Both the position numbers and the translations under genes were made by a program. A DNA stretch of 64,000 nt from Lichtheimia corymbifera B2541 (taxonomy: Eukaryota; Mucoromycota; Mucoromycetes; Mucorales; Lichtheimiaceae): NCBI GenBank assembly GCA_000697475.1, contig JNEU01001007.1, positions 42,352-106,351 of the forward strand. Direction: 5' to 3'. The notes beneath the pieces are model-generated. The model searched no databases. It was not told where the DNA came from and saw nothing but the letters and a program-made list of their open reading frames with translations. Shown here piece after piece: positions 57,447 through 64,000 of this stretch (positions within the stretch are counted from its first letter, which is position 1; every line of letters begins with the position of its first letter).

Positions 57447-60400
57447 ATGAGTGCAGAGGAGCCAGGGTTACGACATCGTTTCCATGACAACACCAATGAC
57501 CAAGCTGGATCCACGAGATCGTCGTCGTCGTCGTCGTCGACATCCCCCAGCGGTCCCAGTATCAGCAATGGCGACATGACTCGACCATCGTATGGAAAGA
57601 CGCCCACAGGAAAAGGTTCATAATGTTTATCCACGTTTCCTTCATCGTTCAATGTTACTAACATTGACTTTCCCACGGTACAACAACAGTCTTCCAGGTG
57701 CCAACCACACGTGACATGGTGAACACGTTGTTTGATCCACGACAAGGCAAAAGCGTCTTTGACATGGTCACATTGGGTGTCATGGCCGTCGAGATTTTAT
57801 TCTTCTTTTCATTATCTCGTCAATCCAAACGCATTTTTTTTGTCTTTGTCTTTTTCTTTTGGCGCTTGGCGTATAATGTCGGATTGGGCATCTTACTCAA
57901 GTATCAGAGTGACACTCGTGGACTGGTTCTTTTCGCCAAGAAACACAAGATCTTTGAAGAGAATGCACATCCCAAACTATACAAGTGGTTAAAGCATCAG
58001 TTGTCAATCAAGATGGGAGATGACTATGATTTTACGGTAAGCCTTTCCCTAAAAAAGATGGCTGGTGCAACTGTTACACGAATACTCAATCACATTCATG
58101 CAGACTGCACCGCTTGAGTACAATACGTGGCTACTTTTTCGGCAATTGGTCGACCTTATCCTGATGAATGATTTCGTATCTTACTTGTGCTTTGCATTGT
58201 CGTGGTTCAATACGTCGTCACAGTCGACCATGTTTCTAGGTGATGCTATGCGGTGGTGCGGAGGGCTATTCTTGATCGTATTCAACATATGGGTCAAGCT
58301 CGATGCACAACGCGTGGTGAAGGATTATGCATGGTGTAAGTGTGCTCTTGTTGGACGAATTTGGGATGGATGGTTGATATTATTGTTATATATGTAGATT
58401 GGGGCGACTTTTTCTTTCTCATTGAGCAATCTCTCACGTTTGATGGTGTGTTTGAGATGGCACCTCATCCCATGTATTCGGTTGGCTATATTGGTTATTA
58501 TGGCGTCTCCTTGTTGAGTGCGAGCTACACAGTCTTGTTTGTCAGTATTGCAGCCCACGCTATGCAATTTGCCTTTTTGGCATTGGTAGAAACACCACGT
58601 TAGTCTTGACAACCATGTGATATACGATGAAACTGATAAAAAGGTTTCTTTAGACATTGAAAAGACCTACAATCCTCCAGTTACACCAAAACGAATGCCA
58701 TCTCATACCCTCTCCACCATTGTGTCCTATGAAGACCTGGATCAAGTCAACCAAACATTGGATCAAAATGCCAGCCGAGACTTTTACTCCTATTATTTTC
58801 GACGAGATCTCATTGTATTCAAAAACTTTGATCTTTTCCGATCCACTGACTTGGCATCAGGAGCACTCATGGTTTATGCGCTTGTCACACCAATCATCGT
58901 ACGAGGAACCAAGGGTGTCTGGTTTGCAGTAGCACAGGCTGTATTTTGGCGTATTTTCCATTCGTATGGACTAGGCACCTTGCTTCATGCTCAATCGACC
59001 AACAAGTATTTTACACGACATTTTGTAAAGTGGGGCGGTGGCGTTCAGCAAGCATTTCAAAACTGGAAAAGCATTTACAACCTCTCCTTATCAATGACCT
59101 ATATCACCTTCTTTGCTGCATGTTGCAAAATGTACTCGCTGCCTGTTGATTGGACTTATGGTACAACCTTATTACAACATACGCTCGGCTTTGCTTTTAT
59201 TGCTTTGCATGTTTGGACAGCAATGTCAATCTATGAAGTTCTCGGTGACTATGGATGGTATGAAATCAAATTATAATCACGATGGATGATAATAGTAGGC
59301 TAACTTAAAGTATGATGCTAGGTTCTACGGAGACTTTTTCTTGGAGGATCACCATCAATCGCTCTTGTATCATGGCATTTATCGATACCTGAATAATCCT
59401 GAAAAGATTGTTGGACATGCAGCTTTTTGGGGGATGACTCTTATTGCCAGCAGTTGGACCATCTTTGCTCTTGCACTCTTTTCTCAAATCTCCAATTTCT
59501 GGTTTCTGAATTATGTGGAAGCGCCTCACATGCGCAAGTTGTACGGTGATCAGATTCGCAAAGAGGCCGGTTTCACCAAGACACTAAAGTCGGCAGCTGC
59601 ACTGGCCTTGCCACGCGCATTCCCTGATAAGTTGCAACAAGAAGTGAGCAAATTGGTCCATGACACTGGAGAACTACGATCAGCGGTTGATGCAACGAAG
59701 AATGCGGAACGTGCTTTTAAGGAATTGCTTGAAAAAGTGGAACGCACAGCAGAAGGAACAGCTGGAGCTGTAGGTGGCATGTTGACAGATGCAGGTATGT
59801 GAATTATACCCAATCTATTCTGCATGTTGTTAATGTTGACGGTGAATAGCGCTTCCTAAACTTCATGACATTGTACAAGAAGCAATGCATTTACTCGAAT
59901 CATCACGCGCACGATTGATCCATCCCTTGATCACTCGTGACACTGATGTGAATGCTCTGAATGGATATTCGGTCACCATATTGCCAGTGACACAATCTCA
60001 TGATACAAATGATGCCAACAAGTTCTACCTTGGCCAATCGATTCGTGTCCATTGGAAGGCACCCAGCACCCACGGCACACATGATTGGATTGGGATCTAC
60101 AAGATCACAGATAACAGGCACACATATATCAGCAATGTGAGTTCACAAGGCCGATGGCAATGGATAATGGAGCCACATGAAGAAGGGGATATTGGAAACG
60201 AGGGGACACTGGTCTTTCAAGGAATGAAGCTACCATGGCATACTGGCACCTACGAATTACGATACCACCACAACGGCAAACACACCGTGATGGCACGTAG
60301 TGCACCATTTGACATTGTTGTGCCACCTGCACCTAGTTTGAATGATAAGGATATGGTTGAGCGCAGCTTGCTTCGCTTAATTCAAAATGTCCTTGCCCAC

Positions 60401-60721
60401 GACCCGCAACAAATGCCTGTAACCCCTTTGGATGAAGCGATTGGAATGACAGAAGCGGAAGCCGAGAATATTGCATATGCCATTAAGCTCATGTTTGGTA
60501 TCGAGTTTGCAAGGGAGATTGTGTTGGCCGATAAAAGCGTGGCGCGATTATACAAGCGTTTATATCATGCACACCAGGCATTGGCTCCATTTTCAACAGT
60601 GACCGATTGCAAAGCACCAGCTTTACTTGATCCTCTTTCACCTGAAACATCACCACAGCCATCGCCTAGCAAACCAAAACCAAGCACTATCCCCAAAGTT
60701 GAAAGCGACCCGGTTTTGTAA
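57447..60721 (+). CDS. CHO2: Phosphatidylethanolamine N-methyltransferase (CHO2)
   Basis: Seven exons (57447-57615, 57690-58036, 58104-58335, 58398-58598, 58654-59257, 59322-59794, 59850-60721) give 965 residues. CHO2 carries out the first methylation of phosphatidylethanolamine in phosphatidylcholine synthesis at the ER membrane. Two PEMT-type repeats carry the SAM-binding signatures: [16 protein letters not shown] in the first, and [34 protein letters not shown] in the second. Further landmarks are [24 protein letters not shown], at least eight helices, and a C-terminal soluble domain with [11 protein letters not shown]. The N-terminus begins with a Ser-rich tract encoded partly by (TCG)7 at 57519-57539. 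Size matches fungal CHO2 (about 870-970). Exon phases all fit. Confidence 0.96.
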
Positions 60722-61947
60722 AGAATATATATATACAGCCCATGATGAATAAAAGCAGTTACATCGGTGTCGTTATTATTGTAAGACGTGGGGTTGGATA
60801 TATAGTTGTACACGAGAGAGAGCAAATAGGACACACCAGTCAATGACGGTAGTGGGAGTATTTCACACAAAGCCCGTGTTAATATTGTCGGTCATGTCCA
60901 TCGAATGATTGTATCTGAGATACCTCCTTATTCTCCTCCACTGCCATTTCACTCAGCTCTCCATCTTTCCATCAATGCAACCGACACCATCACTAGGAGA
61001 GAGCAACTCCATCACGCTTACTGCCTGTAAGCGTGATGCTATATGAAAAGTGGCCTTTGTTCATGGTCAATCGCCTCGCTCGTATTAGAGCCAAAGATGC
61101 AGAAAGACTTATCTGTGTAACTAGCCGAAGAGAGGGCGCGAGTTGAAGGGTGATCTTATTGGTGGAGAGTGCATGATGGACGTTTTCCCCTATATTACAT
61201 CGGCCTATGATAGCTCGTATGACACTTTTTCCGAGTTGACTATGATATAGTTAATAAGGCAGAAACGATCACTGCATCCGAAAGCATTCTGTTTGAAAGT
61301 GCATGAAGCGTGAGACGTAAAATTGTTGGTCTTCATGTCTCGCAAGAAGGTCGGCCCAGGGATAATTTTATACTATTTGACACCAGCAGAGAATGACCAT
61401 CGACTTCAATCCTGAGAGGCTTATGGCATTACAAGATGCTTCTGGATGCACTGGACATTTCGGAAAGACTAACCACACTATGTTTGTGAGGTATTATAGT
61501 GCGAGTGATCTTATCATTATTAGGAGCTGCGTAATTAGTAGTGCATGTATGTATGCAAAGTGGGACTTTTTAATTTATAGATCATACTTGGCTTTAGTAA
61601 AAAAGAGTGATGTTAGGATCTGGCTCTTTGTGAAGGTGTCCCACCAATCTATCAGCTCATCACTATTTCATCGCTCTTCCTCCTGTTTGTGACACAAAAA
61701 TATCCACGCCCACATGCAGATATACAAACAAGAACAATGTTGTCTCCCATCGTTTTACTCCCACACATCTCTTTCTTCCTAACATCTTTTTGATTGCTGA
61801 TACCTTTCAAAGCCCAAGCTAATGGTGTGTATGACTTTATTCTGTGAGCGACTTTCTACTAATATGCGTGATGACCTCTACGGTAGAGTAACGCTCAAAC
61901 AAAGGAATATCATCCAACATCAGAAAAGTCCTTTTTTTTGTGAATAA
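60722..61947. other. Intergenic, no gene recognised; contains a strong hairpin
   Basis: A perfect inverted repeat sits at 61010-61038. A 99-codon plus frame (61393-61692) lacks a recognisable domain or splice context. The 5' end of the C2H2 gene may start somewhere in the last few hundred bases. Confidence 0.5.
61010..61038. repeat. Perfect 12-bp inverted repeat with 5-base loop
   Basis: The arms at 61010-61021 and 61027-61038 are exact reverse complements (CATCACGCTTAC and its complement) around TGCCT. It lies about 290 bp past the CHO2 stop, so it could be a transcript-end structure, a protein-binding palindrome or a small-RNA hairpin. Confidence 0.75.
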
Positions 61948-62093
61948 TTCGTAAACTGTTAGGTAATAGCCCCTTCCTCCCATTCGCCATTGTTGCCTAA
62001 TCTACTGCATATGAACTACTCCCCTGCTCCAGCCCATCATTTCCATCACTCAACTTTCTTGATCCGAGAGGATTTGACTGACATCCATGCACC
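61948..62093 (+). repeat. Dispersed repeat, copy 2 (matches 27426-27554)
   Basis: Same orientation and word order as the copy at 27.4 kb (see that entry). It sits directly before the first recognised exon of the C2H2 gene, so it may be part of that gene's promoter, leader or first intron. Confidence 0.7.
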
Positions 62094-62108
62094 CTATTTA
62101 ATCTTTAG

Positions 62109-63079
62109 AAACTCGGATTCGGCTTGCGGCGAGTGGTAGCCCCCGATGTCATCAAGTATTATGAACGTGTAAAGAATCGATGTCGAAAAATGGCGATTAA
62201 ACACCAGCCCAAACAGGTAAGCCGTTGGCAATGTTATGTGGTACTCACAGCTAATGCTGCTGACTTTAGCTGGCGTACAAGTGTGAGACGTGCACAGACA
62301 TCATAGTGAAGCTCTTCCGAACCACTGAAAAACTCGAGCATCATATTGAGTACTTTCACACTCCTGATGTACGTGAATATTGGAATATATAACGGGTTGA
62401 TGGATTACTCACTGCATTCACCACATTTACTACATAGGATGCGCCAAGCATGGGCATTAAGGTATGGTGGATGGTGATTTTGATTCAACTTTATCTTTGC
62501 TCTCGAAACATCGGCATGGATTGACATACGTGCACGGCACGCTAACTAACCAAAATTCTTTATCCAGGATTCCGATTGCCCATGTTCATTCGATGATTGT
62601 GACGAGCTTTTCTACACAATGGAAGAGCAACGTATACACTTACTGGAGGAACATTTGGTATGTTGATGAGTGTGCATGCTTATTTTTTGTCACCTTCCTC
62701 ATCACATCGCGTTTCTTGTGCATTAGGATGAATTACATTTATGTCATGAATGCGACAAAGCTTACACTAGCAAGGAAAAAATGTTACGCCATTCAAGAAA
62801 TCAGCATGATACGGTATGTATAACCTCGCTCAAGATCTATCATCCTGTGTATATTGATAGAGCATTTAGACACAAACTTGTACTGCATGACGCTTTTCTA
62901 ACATTCCCCTTTCTTTGTGTTTTATCACCATCCACATCCATTCAATACAACATACTCAGGTATGTCAACCTCAGTATGCTCATTGTACATTCATAATAGG
63001 AGGAATCCAAGTTGTAAGACATGACATCTTATCATTGAAAAATTGTGTACATGATCCAATCCCGCTTTTCGACCTTTAA
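62109..63079 (+). CDS. C2H2 zinc-finger protein (5' end unresolved)
   Basis: Six exons fit in phase 0: 62109-62216, 62270-62368, 62438-62461, 62568-62657, 62727-62813, 62960-63079. Each middle exon holds a finger: YKCETCTDIIVKLFRTTEKL with EHHIEYFH (spacing slightly long), CSFDDCDELFYTMEEQRIHL with LEEH (C-x4-C-x12-H-x4-H), and LCHECDKAYTSKEKMLRHSR with NQH (C-x2-C-x12-H-x4-H). All introns between fingers are phase 0, so exons can be joined freely. The last exon (VCQPQYAHCTFIIGG... to a stop at 63077-63079) is less certain. No initiator ATG is resolved: the acceptor at 62108 implies an upstream exon that I could not place. A nucleic-acid-binding role is likely. Confidence 0.68.
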
Positions 63080-63493
63080 TTTCTATCCCCATCTCCACCT
63101 CTTCAGTCCAAAATCCAACCAAAGTGATACACATGTTCCCCATATAAGCTGATGTCTGATATCCCAAATATTACGTTGAATCCAATTTTCGTTCAAATAA
63201 AGTCAAATAATAGCATATGGTAGTAAAGGAATTGAATAAGGTACGGATGAGTCACATAGAGTCGATAGGGATAGCATTCTTCTTGGTTGCTGCCGTCACA
63301 AACGTCCTTCATCCATGAGTGTAAAATAGCTGCTGCATGCATTGATTCGAACGTTCCAATGTCCTCCGTCGCTGTAACACACCTCATCCAATCCACCATC
63401 ATCCTCAGCCGTATTCATGTAATATGATCCTTCCTTCCTGCTGATGGCGTGCCAAGTAACCAAGCAGCATTCCATAAGTCTCGATTGCTGAAC
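63080..63493. other. Convergent intergenic region, no gene recognised
   Basis: This stretch lies between the C2H2 gene and the frame entering from the right edge. A second minus-strand frame (63415-63669) overlaps the neighbour, and one of the two must be the wrong frame or belong to another exon. Confidence 0.45.
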
Positions 63494-64000
63494 TTAATTG
63501 CGTTCACCACCATAACCATTGCAAGTCCAATACTGCTGCTGATATGCTTCCTTTTCATCCGGTTGTGGGTCCATCTCTTTCTTGGTGCATCTTTGTCGAA
63601 ACTCAACCAGGTGAAGGATTGCTTGTATTGCTCGATAGCTGGTATAGCACCCCATCCATAGGAACCCATATGTATCGAAGCAAGTTGCTACGCGTAAATA
63701 AAGCTGTCTGTATATCATGTCTGCTAGTAGAGAACGCTGTTGGAGACGATGTATAAGGTTCTTGCTAATGACAACTGCTGCTTCGTATGGCTGTGGCAAG
63801 AGAGCAGGTGTGGTGTCAAGGAATGCTGGTGTTGGAATAGATTGCATACACGCCATGGAACTTGGCTTGCAGTCAAAGTCTTTCGGATGACGACCATTGA
63901 AGGATTGACATGATGGGTTGGACCATAACGAATGGCTTGTTGTAGAATGGGGAAGCAGTTGCGAATGTAGGAGAGAAAGAAGCGAAGTAGCGGGAAGAGC
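63494..64000 (-). CDS. Partial reading frame running off the right edge, function unknown
   Basis: A minus-strand frame is open from the window end (64000) to about 63494, reading QSFNGRHPKDFDCKPSSM, then FLDTTPALLPQPYEAAVVIS and LIHRLQQRSLLADMIYRQLY. The first ~100 residues look protein-like; after about 63710 two frames compete, so an intron may lie near there. No domain is recognised. The true start lies outside the window. Confidence 0.4.
   Translation of the reverse strand, partial: ALPATSLLSLLHSQLLPHSTTSHSLWSNPSCQSFNGRHPKDFDCKPSSMACMQSIPTPAFLDTTPALLPQPYEAAVVISKNLIHRLQQRSLLADMIYRQLYLRVATCFDTYGFLWMGCYTSYRAIQAILHLVEFRQRCTKKEMDPQPDEKEAYQQQYWTCNGYGGERN

Noticed and set aside
61393..61692. 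99-codon plus frame starting MTIDFNPERL
   Set aside because: Open frame without domain, promoter element or splice evidence; composition like the surrounding intergenic DNA.

Overview
The window is nuclear DNA of a fungus, most likely an early-diverging filamentous (Mucoromycota-type) one. Supporting this are dense genes on both strands, many short introns (about 50-90 bp, GTATGT/GTAAGT donors and TAG/CAG acceptors), fungal families (CipC-like protein, LysM protein, CHO2, TSC10, PTR2-type peptide transporter, EXG-type glucanase), a Fanzor-type TnpB-like gene, and a retained CFAP20/BUG22 gene. The taxonomic placement is inference. Exon coordinates were worked out by hand from splice signals, reading phase and family conservation. 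I recognise no tRNA, rRNA or CRISPR array.

Layout. 1-12.9 kb: COQ7 (-), CFAP20 (+), an orphan seven-TM protein (-), 3-ketodihydrosphingosine reductase (-), a secreted repeat protein with regularly spaced KKR sites (+), a CBS/PB1 membrane protein (-), tryptophanyl-tRNA synthetase (-). 13.4-17.85 kb: a large multi-exon gene ending in the split RuvC and zinc-finger motifs of a Fanzor RNA-guided nuclease, interrupted by at least two frame breaks. 18.7-22.4 kb: mitochondrial NAD+-type carrier (+) and POT peptide transporter (-). 23.7-31.6 kb: a tandem segmental duplication holding two paralogous membrane glycoproteins, each preceded by the same decayed sequence. 32.6-45.1 kb: secreted LysM/3D-like protein (-), STN1-like OB-fold protein (+), NDPK (+), CipC-like (+), unknown small protein (-), YPT1/RAB1 (+), aromatic-hydroxylase-like flavoprotein with an altered FAD motif (+). 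46.1-50.8 kb: thaumatin-like protein (+), membrane-anchored GH5 glucanase (+), secreted protein of unknown function (-). 52.3-64 kb: DHHC palmitoyltransferase (+), disordered protein (-), bZIP factor (-), CHO2 (+), C2H2 zinc-finger gene (+), and a reading frame running off the right edge (-).

The genes do not form one pathway. Two are lipid-synthesis steps (TSC10 for sphingolipids, CHO2 for phosphatidylcholine), and several encode secreted or wall-related proteins (repeat protein, LysM/3D, thaumatin-like, GH5). The most striking item is the Fanzor locus. Secondary points of interest are the KKR-repeat precursor, the tandem duplication with patches of near-identity, four GC-AG introns, a start codon split by an intron, and a flagellar-type gene in a fungus that is probably non-flagellated.
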